Positions 43,508 through 52,368 of a stretch of DNA of 64,000 nt are shown piece after piece; the first letter of the stretch is position 1, and each line of letters starts with the position of its first letter. Source of the stretch: Microvirga sp052115485 (GTDB taxonomy: Bacteria > Pseudomonadota > Alphaproteobacteria > Rhizobiales > Beijerinckiaceae); contig NZ_JBFRGU010000004.1 in the NCBI RefSeq assembly GCF_052115485.1, positions 310,001 through 374,000 of the forward strand, written 5' to 3'. Position numbers and translations under genes: made by a program. The notes beneath the pieces were generated by a model. The model saw only the letters and a list, made by a program, of their open reading frames with translations, was not told the DNA's origin and did not search any database.

Positions 43508-44269
43508 TCAGGATGAAGCAGGGATATCGGAGACGCCGCGAAGGGCGCGTCCGAAGAGCTGGAAGATCGCCTGCGATTGCGGATCGGCTTCGGCTTTCCA
43601 TTCGGGGTGCCACTGGACCGCGATGATCCGCGACGCGCCGATGGAGCCGGAGACGGCCTCGACAACGCCGTCCGGCGCGCGGGCCTCGATCGATAGCGCC
43701 GAAGCCAACCCGTCGATGCCCTGATAATGGACGGAATTGACGACGGCTTTTGTGTCGCCGAGGGCGCGCGAAAGGACTCCGTCTTCTGTCAGCGCAACAG
43801 GATGACGATGATCGAACATGCTTTCGAAGCTCGCATCTGACGGTGCATGATGCTTCGCGCCGAGATCGCGGCGCAGCGTGCCGCCAAGTGCAACGTTTAT
43901 TTCCTGCAGACCGCGGCAGATGCCGAAGATCGATTTTTGCGCATCGATCGCCGCATCGAGCATGCGCTGGACCGTCTCATCCCGGGCTTCGTCGAACGGC
44001 CCTTCCGCATTCTCCTCGTCGTCGCCGTAGCGGTGGGAGGCGATGTTGGAAGGGCTTCCGGTCAGCAAGATCCCATCGACCGATGCCGCGATGCGCGGCG
44101 CGTCGATATAATCGGGAAGGCTCGGGATGATGACAAGCGAGGCGTCCATATAGCGGGCAGCGCCGATCAGATAACGCTGCATGACGTTCGCCGCGATCTC
44201 GTCACCGAGGCGGCGATTGCATGCAACAACGCCCAAGAGAGGCCGCGCGGCGCTTTTTCCATGACGCAT
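43508..44269 (-). CDS. puuD: Gamma-glutamyl-GABA hydrolase (class I glutamine amidotransferase fold)
   Basis: PuuD hydrolyses gamma-glutamyl-GABA to glutamate and GABA in the Puu putrescine pathway. Cys120 (in FGICRGLQEI), His223 and Glu225 (in QWHPEW) form the catalytic triad (numbering from the GTG at 44275). Blocks LTGSPSNIASHRYG and IEARAPDGVVEAV match this subfamily as I remember it. The ATG at 44269 has GAGG five bases upstream and is used. It follows the ABC ATPase after 20 bases. The ligase PuuA and oxidase PuuB are not in the window, so the pathway is partial here, or the enzyme serves a related glutamylated amine. Confidence 0.85.
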   Translation of the reverse strand: MRHGKSAARPLLGVVACNRRLGDEIAANVMQRYLIGAARYMDASLVIIPSLPDYIDAPRIAASVDGILLTGSPSNIASHRYGDDEENAEGPFDEARDETVQRMLDAAIDAQKSIFGICRGLQEINVALGGTLRRDLGAKHHAPSDASFESMFDHRHPVALTEDGVLSRALGDTKAVVNSVHYQGIDGLASALSIEARAPDGVVEAVSGSIGASRIIAVQWHPEWKAEADPQSQAIFQLFGRALRGVSDIPASS

Positions 44270-44289
44270 GATCACCTCGAATGCACTCC

Positions 44290-45345
44290 TCAGCCTGCGA
44301 TGATCCGCGCTCGCCCTTCAGGCACTTGCACCGTCACGGCCTCACCCGGCGCGAAAAGATCGGTCGCAGGCGCAAGGCATTTCAGCCGTAGATCGCCAAG
44401 GCGCAGAACATAACGGATGCGCGCGCCGAGGAAGACCTGGGTTTCGACGGTTGCGTGAAAAGTCCCCGGCACGTCCGTTCCGGCCGGCAGAAGCTTCAAA
44501 TCCTCCTGGCGCAGAGACAGGGTCGCCTTGCCACGTGTAGTCACATCGGCTGGCACCGGGATCAATTCGCCATTGGGAAGTCTCGCCTGCGCTGTGCCAT
44601 CGCCCTGCCCGATCAGGACCGGTACGAGATTGGCCGACCCGATGAACTCGGAGGCAAAGGCCGTGCGCGGAGCGGCATAGATCTCCTGTGGACCGCCCGT
44701 CTGTTCGATGCGGCCACCATTCATCAGCACCACCGTGTCGGAAAGACTGAGCGCCTCCTCCTGATCGTGCGTCACGAACACCGTCGTGAGGCCGAGCCGG
44801 CGATGCAGCTCGATCAGTTCGACCTGCATATCTTCGCGCAGGCGCGCGTCGAGATTGGAAAGCGGCTCATCGAGCAACAGAATCTTCGGATCGGACACGA
44901 TGGCGCGGGCCAAAGCCACGCGTTGTTGCTGCCCGCCCGAGAGCTGGCGCGGCATGCGGTCCGCGAGGTGGCTGAGCTGCACCGTCTCGAGCGCTGCCTG
45001 AACGCGCTCGTCCTGCTCCTTGCGGGTGCCGCGCTTTCGCATGCGAAGCGGGAAGCGCACGTTCTCGCGTACGTTCATGTGCGGTAGAAGCGCATAGGAT
45101 TGGAACATCATGGCGATGTCGCGATCCTCCGGAGGCATTTGCGTCACATCCCTTCCGCCAATGCGGATGGAGCCGCCCGTGACGCCCTCAAGCCCCGCGA
45201 TGCTGCGCAGAAGCGTGGTCTTGCCGCAGCCGCTTGGCCCCAGCAGACTGACGAATTCGCCACTCTCGATGGTGAGTGAAATGCCGTGCAGCACCTTCGT
45301 CGCGCCAAACGATTTGACGATGTCGATCAGTTCCAGTTTTGCCAT
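44290..45345 (-). CDS. ABC transporter ATP-binding protein (PotA/YdcT type)
   Basis: This 351-residue ATPase has Walker A GPSGCGKTT, Q-loop MMFQSYALLPH, signature LSGGQQQRVA, Walker B LLLDEPLSNLD and the switch VTHDQEEAL, with a C-terminal TOBE-like regulatory region from about residue 240. This is the PotA class that serves polyamine and related importers. The second permease gene ends one base upstream and puuD begins 20 bases downstream. The substrate is most likely putrescine or a GABA-type amine, by context. Confidence 0.94.
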   Translation of the reverse strand: MAKLELIDIVKSFGATKVLHGISLTIESGEFVSLLGPSGCGKTTLLRSIAGLEGVTGGSIRIGGRDVTQMPPEDRDIAMMFQSYALLPHMNVRENVRFPLRMRKRGTRKEQDERVQAALETVQLSHLADRMPRQLSGGQQQRVALARAIVSDPKILLLDEPLSNLDARLREDMQVELIELHRRLGLTTVFVTHDQEEALSLSDTVVLMNGGRIEQTGGPQEIYAAPRTAFASEFIGSANLVPVLIGQGDGTAQARLPNGELIPVPADVTTRGKATLSLRQEDLKLLPAGTDVPGTFHATVETQVFLGARIRYVLRLGDLRLKCLAPATDLFAPGEAVTVQVPEGRARIIAG

Positions 45346-45346
45346 T

Positions 45347-46150
45347 TCAATTCCCGACGAAGCGTTGGATGCCGAGAAGCCGGTCGATGACCGCGATCAG
45401 CAGGACGGTCAGACCCATCATCAGCGTGGAAACCGCCGCGACTGTCGGATCGGGGCTGAACTCGAGCTGGTTGTAGATCTGGATCGGAAGAGTCACGAGA
45501 TCCGGCGTGCGCAGGAAGAGCGCGACGACGGCCTCGTCGAAGGAGATGTTGAAGGCGAAGAACGCGCCCGCCGCCAGACCCGGCGCGCATTGCGGCAGCA
45601 CCACATAAAGAATGCGCTGCCAGCGCCTCGCTCCCATGGTGCGGGCGGCTTCTTCCAGGAAAGGATCGGAATCGACCAGCACAGCGAGCGTCGTGCGGAT
45701 GACGTAAGGCAGCGCGATCACCGTATGCCCGATCCACAAAGCCGGAAAGGACACTGGTCCAACCGTGGCGCTCCATAGGATGAGCAGGCCTATTGCGAAG
45801 ATGATCGACGGCAGGATCAGCGGTGAAAGGAAAAGGCCAGACAAAAATCCGGAGCCGGGCAGCCGACGGCGGTTGATCGAGATCGCAGCCCCTGCGCCGA
45901 TGATCGTCGCCGTGATGGTGACGAGGGTTGCGAGTTTGAGGCTGGTGCCAAGCGCGCCGACATAGGCGCTCGATTCGAACACCGCCTTGAACCAGCGCAG
46001 GGAGAAACCCGTCGGCGGAAAGGCGATGAACTGACTCTCGGACACGGAAACACCGGCGACAACGATCAGCGGTGCAAGCACAAAGATGAGCGTCACGGCA
46101 ACAAACAGCCACGTGACGGCGCGAAGAAGGTTCGGAACGCCCTTAACCAT
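45347..46150 (-). CDS. ABC transporter permease (PotC/YdcV type)
   Basis: This 267-residue membrane protein has a first helix at about residues 10-33 and four to five more, with the coupling loop EEAARTMGARRWQRILYVVL followed by PQCAPGLAAGAFFAFNISFD, the classical PotC block. It overlaps the preceding permease by eight bases and lies one base upstream of the ATPase gene. With its partner it forms the channel of the amine importer. Confidence 0.92.
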   Translation of the reverse strand: MVKGVPNLLRAVTWLFVAVTLIFVLAPLIVVAGVSVSESQFIAFPPTGFSLRWFKAVFESSAYVGALGTSLKLATLVTITATIIGAGAAISINRRRLPGSGFLSGLFLSPLILPSIIFAIGLLILWSATVGPVSFPALWIGHTVIALPYVIRTTLAVLVDSDPFLEEAARTMGARRWQRILYVVLPQCAPGLAAGAFFAFNISFDEAVVALFLRTPDLVTLPIQIYNQLEFSPDPTVAAVSTLMMGLTVLLIAVIDRLLGIQRFVGN

Positions 46151-46967
46151 GACGCCGGCCTGAGAGCTTGATGTACGGGGTCAGCGCCAGAAGCACGCCG
46201 ACGAGAAGGATGACAGATTGGGCAGCCGCAAAATTCCATTCGAGCGTCTTCGTCGCCGATTCGTAGATCGATCCTGCAATGACGGGGAGGCGAACGCCGC
46301 CGAGGAGCGAGGGCGTCACGAAGGAACTTACTGACAGAGTGAAAGCGAGAAGCGATCCGGCGAGAATGCCCGGCATGGCGAGCGGCAAGATCACCGTGCG
46401 AAGGGTCGCCAGGAACCCAGCGCCCATGGTGCGCGAAGCTTCCTCCAGACGCCTGTCGATCTTCATAACGACGCCGAGAATTGAGAGGGTGGTGAAAGGC
46501 AGGAGAACTTGCACCATGCCGATGACGATAGCCGCTTCCGTCTGCATGAGCGTGAAGTTGCGCCCCACGAACCCCATCTTCCAGAGTGTGAAGGGAATAA
46601 GACCGCCACGTCCGAGCAGCACCATCCAGCCGAAGGTGCGCACGACGACGCTGGTCATGAGCGGCAGGATGATGAGAACAATGAGCCAGAGCCGCAAGGA
46701 TGGCGCGACACGCGCCATCACATAGGCCAGCGGAAAGCCGATCGCAGCGCAGATCAGCGTGATGAGCAGCGAGAGATAGATCGTGCGCCAGACGATGCCG
46801 AGATAATACGGATCCGTCAGAAAGCGGGTGAAATGCTCGGCCGTCATGCCGCCATCGTGACCGACGATGCTCAGTCGCAGCATTTCGACGATGGGTAAGA
46901 CGAAAGCGAACGCAAGCAGGAGAATGCCGGGGCTCGCAAGAGCTAGATCTTCGAAACGATCACGCAT
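46143..46967 (-). CDS. ABC transporter permease (PotB/YdcU type)
   Basis: This 274-residue membrane protein begins MRDRFEDLALASPGILLLAF and has six predicted helices. The coupling loop is EEASRTMGAGFLATLRTVIL followed by PLAMPGILAGSLLAFTLSVS, as in PotB/YdcU. It lies 21 bases after the binding-protein gene and overlaps the next permease by eight bases. It is part of the polyamine-type importer operon that also contains puuD and patD. Confidence 0.92.
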   Translation of the reverse strand: MRDRFEDLALASPGILLLAFAFVLPIVEMLRLSIVGHDGGMTAEHFTRFLTDPYYLGIVWRTIYLSLLITLICAAIGFPLAYVMARVAPSLRLWLIVLIILPLMTSVVVRTFGWMVLLGRGGLIPFTLWKMGFVGRNFTLMQTEAAIVIGMVQVLLPFTTLSILGVVMKIDRRLEEASRTMGAGFLATLRTVILPLAMPGILAGSLLAFTLSVSSFVTPSLLGGVRLPVIAGSIYESATKTLEWNFAAAQSVILLVGVLLALTPYIKLSGRRHG

Positions 46968-46988
46968 GGAGGAGTCCCGGCCTATATC

Positions 46989-48023
46989 TTAGCGAGCGAT
47001 CAGCTTCTTCCAACGCTCGATGATCGACGCGCGGTTGGCGTCCACATCAATCGGGTTGAAGCGCATGAGGCCCGACACCGCCTGCTCGCCATAGATGACT
47101 TCCTTGGCGAGCGCCTCATCGAGCTTGGTCGCCTTGTTGGTCGGCGAATAGCGCAGCTCTTGAGCCCAACCCGCCTGCACTTCCGGCGAGAGCGAGAAAT
47201 CGATGAACTTCTTGGCTAGATCCTGGTTCGGACGGTTCGCCACCAGATTGGCGGTGAGATAGACCGCCGGCGTTCCTTCCGCACCTTGCACGAACTCGAT
47301 CGGCAGACCAGCCTTGCGCAACGTGTAGGCATAGTCCTGCGCATAGGGCGCGACCCAGGCGTCGTTCTGAGCAAAGTTCTGCTGCATTTCCGGCGAGGTC
47401 GAGACGATAACGGCGCCGCCGAGCAAGCCCTTGACGGCTTCAAATCCCGGCTCGGCGTTCTTGATGTCGCCGCCCTTGATCTTATTCATCATGAGGAAGC
47501 CGAGCAGGCCGTAGCTGTTCGACAGATCGGTCAGGACAACGTGATCTTTATATGCCGGATCCCACAGATCGGCCCACTTGGCCGGCTTCTTGGGAGCCTT
47601 GTCCTTGTTGTAGAGAAGGCCGATGGCCGCCACCGCGTGAACCGGGCCTTCGCCACGAGCCAGACCCTCTGTCGCAAACGGATAGAGATCCTTCGCGTTG
47701 GTGAGCTCCTCAGCCTTGATCGGGCCGATCAGGCCTTCGCGCGCGGCGACGACTTCCTGACCGCCGGAGAAGTGGATGACGTCGAATTGCGGAGCCGCTT
47801 TCTGGGCGCGCAACTGCGCAAGCGCATCGGCCGAATAGGCCGTGATCACCTGCACATCGACATCGTACTTCTTTTGAAAGGGTTCGATGACGAGCTTTCG
47901 GTGAATCTGCTCGTAAGCTCCGCCATAGGAGTTTATGACGAGTTTGTCCTTCGCGAAGGCGGGCGTCGCCAGGGCACTTGCAAGAGCAAGCATTGCAGCG
48001 ACTTTAGACACTTTAGCAACCAT
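46989..48023 (-). CDS. Polyamine-type substrate-binding protein (PotD/YdcS-like)
   Basis: This 344-residue periplasmic protein begins MVAKVSKVAAMLALASALAT and is cleaved near PAFAKDK. The mature sequence (LVINSYGGAYEQIHRKLVIE) is of the family-1 type common in spermidine/putrescine and related importers, with FSGGQEVVAAREGLIGPI and STSPEMQQNFAQNDAW in the ligand cleft region. It is the first transporter gene; a DUF3830 gene and a LysR gene lie upstream on the same strand. The ligand is most plausibly putrescine or a related amine because patD and puuD follow. Confidence 0.9.
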   Translation of the reverse strand: MVAKVSKVAAMLALASALATPAFAKDKLVINSYGGAYEQIHRKLVIEPFQKKYDVDVQVITAYSADALAQLRAQKAAPQFDVIHFSGGQEVVAAREGLIGPIKAEELTNAKDLYPFATEGLARGEGPVHAVAAIGLLYNKDKAPKKPAKWADLWDPAYKDHVVLTDLSNSYGLLGFLMMNKIKGGDIKNAEPGFEAVKGLLGGAVIVSTSPEMQQNFAQNDAWVAPYAQDYAYTLRKAGLPIEFVQGAEGTPAVYLTANLVANRPNQDLAKKFIDFSLSPEVQAGWAQELRYSPTNKATKLDEALAKEVIYGEQAVSGLMRFNPIDVDANRASIIERWKKLIAR

Positions 48024-48065
48024 TGTTCGACCCTCTGGTTCGTTGCCGATGTGAGCGCTATTCTA

Positions 48066-48104
48066 GAGCGGAAGGACGCCGCGTCCTCTCGTGTCGTTCC
48101 GCTC
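48066..48104. other. Inverted repeat between the DUF3830 and binding-protein genes
   Basis: GAGCGGAA (48066-48073) pairs with TTCCGCTC (48097-48104), enclosing a second small dyad GGACG-CCG-CGTCC (48074-48086). The element lies between the two genes and may shape their relative expression. Confidence 0.4.
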
Positions 48105-48133
48105 CAGACGTCTTGTGCAGGTCCGATCTTTTC

Positions 48134-48150
48134 AAAAGCCGAAGGCTCTT
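48134..48150 (-). terminator. Possible terminator after the DUF3830 gene
   Basis: Read on the minus strand, AAGAGCC-TTC-GGCTTTT forms a short stem followed by a T-rich run just after the DUF3830 stop. It could end or attenuate transcription before the importer operon. Confidence 0.4.
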
Positions 48151-48161
48151 GTGATCATACC

Positions 48162-48638
48162 TTAGTCGAGACGACCGATCTCGACCGTCTTGATACCTTC
48201 CATGCGAATGCTGCGGCAGGCCTCTGCGATCTCTTCGAGGCCCTCGGTCATGCGGCCGAGGATGTTGCAGGGCGTCCAGCCGATGGGCCCGAAAATGCGG
48301 CCGCCATTGTCGTAGAACATGCCGATTTCCCAGAACTCGTCGGTCATGCCCTTGAAGAGGTTTTTGGCCTGATAAAACCACAGGAGTTCGCCCGCGATGG
48401 GGAAGCAGGTCTGGTTCTCGACCGGGATCGACAGAGGATCGAAGGTCTGCGCCTCCTTGGGAAGACCCATCATGATCTCGGGACCAGCGAACATGGCATG
48501 ACCGGCCGGAACCTGAATCGGGTTCTTCAAAGCGTCCCAGATCGTCTGGCAGGTGACGGGAGCGTTCTCCCAGTAGAGCTCAATGGTGCCTTGAACTTTC
48601 TTCTCGACAAACTTTAGGTAAAGACGGCGTTTTGACAT
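48162..48638 (-). CDS. DUF3830-family protein (cyclophilin-like fold)
   Basis: This 158-residue protein has the family hallmarks as I recall them: GTIELYWENAPVTCQTIWDA near the start, PVENQTCFPIAGELLWFY in the middle and a Gly-rich FYDNGGRIFGPIGWTPCN in the C-terminal half. DUF3830 proteins have a cyclophilin-like barrel and no established function; they often sit with transporters or amide-hydrolysing enzymes. The ATG at 48638 (MSKRRLYLKFVEKKV) is used; a GTG at 48650 is possible. It lies between the LysR gene and the amine-importer operon on the same strand. Confidence 0.8.
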   Translation of the reverse strand: MSKRRLYLKFVEKKVQGTIELYWENAPVTCQTIWDALKNPIQVPAGHAMFAGPEIMMGLPKEAQTFDPLSIPVENQTCFPIAGELLWFYQAKNLFKGMTDEFWEIGMFYDNGGRIFGPIGWTPCNILGRMTEGLEEIAEACRSIRMEGIKTVEIGRLD

Positions 48639-48716
48639 AATGTTTCCCACACTCCCGGCTTTTGCGCCAGTATCTTGCGGGCGAACGGTCGCAGCTCAAA
48701 AACTATGTGTCCAATT

Positions 48717-48737
48717 ATCGTTCTCTATAGGAACGAT
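48717..48737. promoter_or_regulatory. Inverted repeat with T run between LysR and DUF3830 genes
   Basis: ATCGTTC (48717-48723) and GAACGAT (48731-48737) flank TCTATAG. On the plus strand a T7 run follows; on the minus strand the element lies between the LysR stop and the DUF3830 gene. It could be a terminator for plus-strand reads or a LysR-type operator for the downstream operon; the two cannot be separated by eye. Confidence 0.4.
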
Positions 48738-48746
48738 AGAATTTTT

Positions 48747-49676
48747 TTATCGATAGATGCTCTCGACCCAGGCGATACCGGGATCGATTTCGGCGCAGAA
48801 CTCCATCGCCGTCCTTCGCGCGAGTTCGGCCACGCGCTCCGTGAGCAGAGAGCCTGGCACCGGATGATAGCTCGCGATGAAGGTGAGCGGCGGAAAGGGC
48901 TTGCTGACCCGAACCGAAGCAAGCTCGCCCGAAGCCAGCTCACGTTGCACGACCGCGGTCGGAACGGCGGCAACCCCGAACCCGTCGATCGCCAAGCGGA
49001 TCATGGTGGGGAGTGAATTGGAGTTCGATAACTGGCCGGCGAGGACGCTCTCGTCCTGGAAATACGGCGCAATCATCCGATACGGTGGTGAACCGCGCTG
49101 AAAAGTGATCAGCGGCATCGCGCCAAGCTCCGCCACCGTATAGATGTGCTCCTTGTCGATCAGTTTCGGGCTGCCGATCCATGACATGGCATAAGTGCAA
49201 ACCACGAAACTGCGATAACCTTCCTCAAGAAGTGGATCCAGACAGAAGGTAATGTCGAGATCGCCGCTCTTCATGTGGTTGAGAAGATTGACCGTGGAAT
49301 CGGTCACAATCTCGATCTGGGAACCGGGATAGGTTTGCCGCAGGCGCTCGTAGAGGCGAGGCAACCAGGTCTGAACGATGGCGTCGATAGCCCCGATCCT
49401 GAGCGTCAGAGCGATGTTCTCGGGGTCCGTAAACCCAAGCTTGAGCTTATCGAAGTCGCCCAGCATGTTCTCGATGACCCGAAGAGCCTCGTGGCCTGCG
49501 GACGTCAGATGAAAGCCACGGCCTTCACGCATGATGAGCTGGACGCCGAGTTCGCGCTCGAGCGCCGCGATGCGGGACGAAACCGCGGGTTGCGTCGTGT
49601 TGAGATGAGTGGCCGTGCGCCCAAAATGGCGCAGCCGCGCCAGATGGACGAAGGTCTCCAGATTGGCAAGCTTCAT
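48747..49676 (-). CDS. LysR-family transcriptional regulator
   Basis: This 309-residue regulator has the N-terminal HTH (residues 1-60: MKLANLETFVHLARLRHFGR, then TQPAVSSRIAALERELGVQL) and a substrate-binding effector domain (about 90-295) with a typical LysR periplasmic-binding-like fold (LRIGAIDAIVQTWLPRLYER). It lies upstream of the DUF3830-importer-puuD-patD operon on the same strand, so it probably activates that operon in response to an amine or its breakdown product. The inverted repeat at 48717-48737, between its stop and the next gene, is a candidate operator. Confidence 0.92.
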   Translation of the reverse strand: MKLANLETFVHLARLRHFGRTATHLNTTQPAVSSRIAALERELGVQLIMREGRGFHLTSAGHEALRVIENMLGDFDKLKLGFTDPENIALTLRIGAIDAIVQTWLPRLYERLRQTYPGSQIEIVTDSTVNLLNHMKSGDLDITFCLDPLLEEGYRSFVVCTYAMSWIGSPKLIDKEHIYTVAELGAMPLITFQRGSPPYRMIAPYFQDESVLAGQLSNSNSLPTMIRLAIDGFGVAAVPTAVVQRELASGELASVRVSKPFPPLTFIASYHPVPGSLLTERVAELARRTAMEFCAEIDPGIAWVESIYR

Positions 49677-49782
49677 GAACTAAACTTGTTTCACATCTCA
49701 GCGGCAATCAAGTGCCTGATCGAGGTGAACAGGGGATTGTGAAGCTCGTCAACTCGGCACGGAGCCCGATCAGCAGCCAGAA

Positions 49783-50625
49783 TCACAGGGCCAGTTCGAG
49801 AAAAACAGGTTGGTGGTCCGAAGATTGACACTCTTGGTCATAGACGATCCGCGTGATTTTCGGCACGATATCTTCCGTGACGAACAGAAAATCGCAGCAA
49901 TGAGGCTGCCCGTTCGACTGCTCATGGAGGCAGAACGACGCAGGATGCGGTTCGCCCGGATGCGCCGCTTCCCAGGCATCGACGAGACGCGGGGCGGCGA
50001 CCTCGAATGCGTCCGACACGCGCTTCTTCACCGGATCGCCCGGCTTCATGTTGAAATCGCCCGTCAAGATGGCGGAGGGCGAAGTCGGAAACAGGGCATA
50101 GGTGCCGGGCCCAGCCTCACGCGGCACAATTGTGCGCTCATAGGCCGTGCGATGCGCTTCGCGGATGCCCTCGACCTGGGCGCGGCGCAATTTGTCGGAC
50201 GAATATTCCAGATGAGTCGTCATGACCCGCAGCGGCCCGGCGGGAGTCTCGACCACAGCTTCGAGTAACAGACGCGGCATATTTCGCGTCGCGGCCGCCT
50301 CCCAGGGGAGGGTGTAGCGCAGGATCTGCGCAACGGGATGACGCGAGAGAACCATGTTGCCGAAGCGGCTGCGCCCGCCCCGACCGTCAGGCACATCGAG
50401 CGCCACGCCTTCGACAGATTGATAATCGGGCAGAAGAGCCGCGATTTCGGCGAACTGGTTTTCGGCCTCATGCCCTTTCAGGCCTCCGAAATTGTCGGCG
50501 ACTTCCTGCAGGCAGAGAATATCGAAATCGACCATATCGCGGGCATCGGCAATCAAGCGCTTGAGATCGCGGCGACCGTCGACGCCGAGACCCCATTGGA
50601 TGTTCCAGGTCAGAATCCTGAGCAT
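49783..50625 (-). CDS. Endonuclease/exonuclease/phosphatase-family hydrolase
   Basis: This 280-residue protein has the EEP-superfamily motifs in order: LTWNIQWG (residues 4-11), LCLQEVAD with its catalytic Glu, the mid-domain HLEYSS, GDFNMKPGD, and the C-terminal SDHQPVFLEL. The family includes nucleases, sphingomyelinases, inositol-phosphate phosphatases and other phosphodiester hydrolases. There is no signal peptide. It is the last gene of an ABC-importer operon, three bases after a permease gene, which suggests that it cleaves a phosphodiester or phosphate ester taken up by that importer. Confidence 0.9.
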   Translation of the reverse strand: MLRILTWNIQWGLGVDGRRDLKRLIADARDMVDFDILCLQEVADNFGGLKGHEAENQFAEIAALLPDYQSVEGVALDVPDGRGGRSRFGNMVLSRHPVAQILRYTLPWEAAATRNMPRLLLEAVVETPAGPLRVMTTHLEYSSDKLRRAQVEGIREAHRTAYERTIVPREAGPGTYALFPTSPSAILTGDFNMKPGDPVKKRVSDAFEVAAPRLVDAWEAAHPGEPHPASFCLHEQSNGQPHCCDFLFVTEDIVPKITRIVYDQECQSSDHQPVFLELAL

Positions 50626-50628
50626 GTC

Positions 50629-51504
50629 TTATTGACCAACCTTGCTGAGCACATCCGCTTTCAGGAAGCGCTCGATCACGATCATGAACAACACGGACGG
50701 AACGAGCAGGATCAGCGCCGTGATCGATGCAATCTGATAATTGCCACCCATGCTCGCGTTGTAGAGAAGAAGCGGCAGGGTCGTCACCTGCGGCACGCCG
50801 ACGAAGAATGTCCCCGTGAACTCGTCGAGCGATTCCAGGAACACGAAGATCGCGCTCGCCATGATGCCAGGCAACGCCAGCGGCAATGTCACCGTAAAGA
50901 AAGCGCGCAAGGGGGATGCACCGATATTACGCGCGGCGAGTTCGAGATCCCGGTCGACAGCAGAGAAAGCCGCCGCCGCGATCCAGACCGAGTAGACGAG
51001 GCCGTGCGCTGCGTGAACAAGCACCACACCGGCAATCGTGCCCGTGAGGCCGATGCTGTAGAACACCCGCGCGACGTTGATGTAGATCGCGACCGACGGA
51101 AAGGCTTGCGGCAGCAGAAACAGGATCATCAAAGCCGTGCGCCAGGGCAGCTTGAGTCTTGCCAACGCGTAACCGGCCGGAACCGAAATCACGAGCGCCA
51201 CCAGCACCGTGAGACACGCGATGCTGACGCTTGTCATCAGCGAAGACATCGCGTCGCCAGTCGGCCGGAACACGACCTCCCAATAGCGGGTCCCGTAAGA
51301 GACCGGCAGCTTGTACGGCGTATACCAGCGCTCGGCGACGGACCAGAGAGCGAGATTGACGAGCGGCCCGAACAGCATAAAGGCAAAGATCGCAAGTCCG
51401 GCAGCCTTGAGAACGGTCGATCCTACAGCCCAGAATCGCACGCGCCCGACCGAGAGCGCTTCGACGCTCGCGGACGCGGAAGCAAGTTGCATTTTGCCGG
51501 TCAT
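50629..51504 (-). CDS. ABC transporter permease (second channel subunit)
   Basis: This 291-residue membrane protein has an N-terminal cytoplasmic stretch, a helix at about residues 32-55 and about five more. The coupling loop is ELAARNIGASPLRAFFTVTL followed by PLALPGIMASAIFVFLESLD, as in PotC-type permeases. It overlaps the first permease by four bases (ATGA) and is three bases from the hydrolase gene. It belongs to the importer whose binding protein and ATPase lie upstream. Confidence 0.92.
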   Translation of the reverse strand: MTGKMQLASASASVEALSVGRVRFWAVGSTVLKAAGLAIFAFMLFGPLVNLALWSVAERWYTPYKLPVSYGTRYWEVVFRPTGDAMSSLMTSVSIACLTVLVALVISVPAGYALARLKLPWRTALMILFLLPQAFPSVAIYINVARVFYSIGLTGTIAGVVLVHAAHGLVYSVWIAAAAFSAVDRDLELAARNIGASPLRAFFTVTLPLALPGIMASAIFVFLESLDEFTGTFFVGVPQVTTLPLLLYNASMGGNYQIASITALILLVPSVLFMIVIERFLKADVLSKVGQ

Positions 51505-52334
51505 GCCTGCACCTCGCGCTTCACGTTATGGCGCAGATAAATCCAGGCGGCGATGCCGGAGATTGCATAGGAGATCACACCGAGCGCATTCGCTGTCGCG
51601 TAGTCGCCGTAGGAATTGATCCGAAACGCCATGTCGACGGTGAGCATGGTGGGTTGCGAACCGGCCACCATCATCGGCACCGACAGGACCGAAAGCATCG
51701 TCACGAAAGAAAGAACGAGCCCCACGAGAAGCGTCTGGGCCACCTGCGGCAGGACCAGCTCCACCAGCACGCGCGGACGCGAGGCGCCGAGATTGCGCCC
51801 GGCCTCGATAGTCGCGCGGTCGATGGCGGCCATGGCGCCGGCGACCATCAAGGTCACGAAAGGCACCTGCTTCCAGACGAAGGTTATGATGATGCCGCGC
51901 CAATCGAGAAAGCTCGTCGCCTGAAGAGGCTCAATGATCCCCAGTCCGACGAGAGAATTGTTCATCAATCCGTTCTTGGCGAGAAAAGTCCTCATGCACT
52001 GCGCGGCGACGATAAAGGGAATGAATAGCGGCCAGCGATAAAGATTGCGCAGAATCGCGACAAGCCACGGTGTCTCGCCGAGTGTCAGCACACCTGCGAT
52101 GACGACGGAGATGATACCCGTCAGCACCGTCGAGGTGATGACGATGAAAAGCGTGAATAGAATATCCGTCGAATAGAGCTCATACGCCTTCGCGAAATGT
52201 GCGAGGGTCAGATTTCCGCTTCCGTCGGTGAAGGCGGCGGCAAGCGAAAAACCCAGAGGGTAAAGAAACAGAGCTCCGATCATCACCAGAGCTGGCGCGA
52301 TCAAAAGCAGGCCAAAAAACGACGGACGGGTCAT
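51501..52334 (-). CDS. ABC transporter permease (first channel subunit)
   Basis: This 277-residue membrane protein (MTRPSFFGLLLIAPALVMIG at its start) has six predicted helices, with the coupling loop EAGRNLGASRPRVLVELVL followed by PQVAQTLLVGLVLSFVTMLS. A TTG at 52358 would add eight residues, but the ATG at 52334 is preferred although no clear Shine-Dalgarno precedes it. A strong hairpin (52369-52401) separates it from the binding-protein gene. It overlaps the second permease by four bases. Confidence 0.9.
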   Translation of the reverse strand: MTRPSFFGLLLIAPALVMIGALFLYPLGFSLAAAFTDGSGNLTLAHFAKAYELYSTDILFTLFIVITSTVLTGIISVVIAGVLTLGETPWLVAILRNLYRWPLFIPFIVAAQCMRTFLAKNGLMNNSLVGLGIIEPLQATSFLDWRGIIITFVWKQVPFVTLMVAGAMAAIDRATIEAGRNLGASRPRVLVELVLPQVAQTLLVGLVLSFVTMLSVLSVPMMVAGSQPTMLTVDMAFRINSYGDYATANALGVISYAISGIAAWIYLRHNVKREVQA

Positions 52335-52368
52335 GAAGAATTGGTGTCCCGCTGACAAGAACGAGCAA

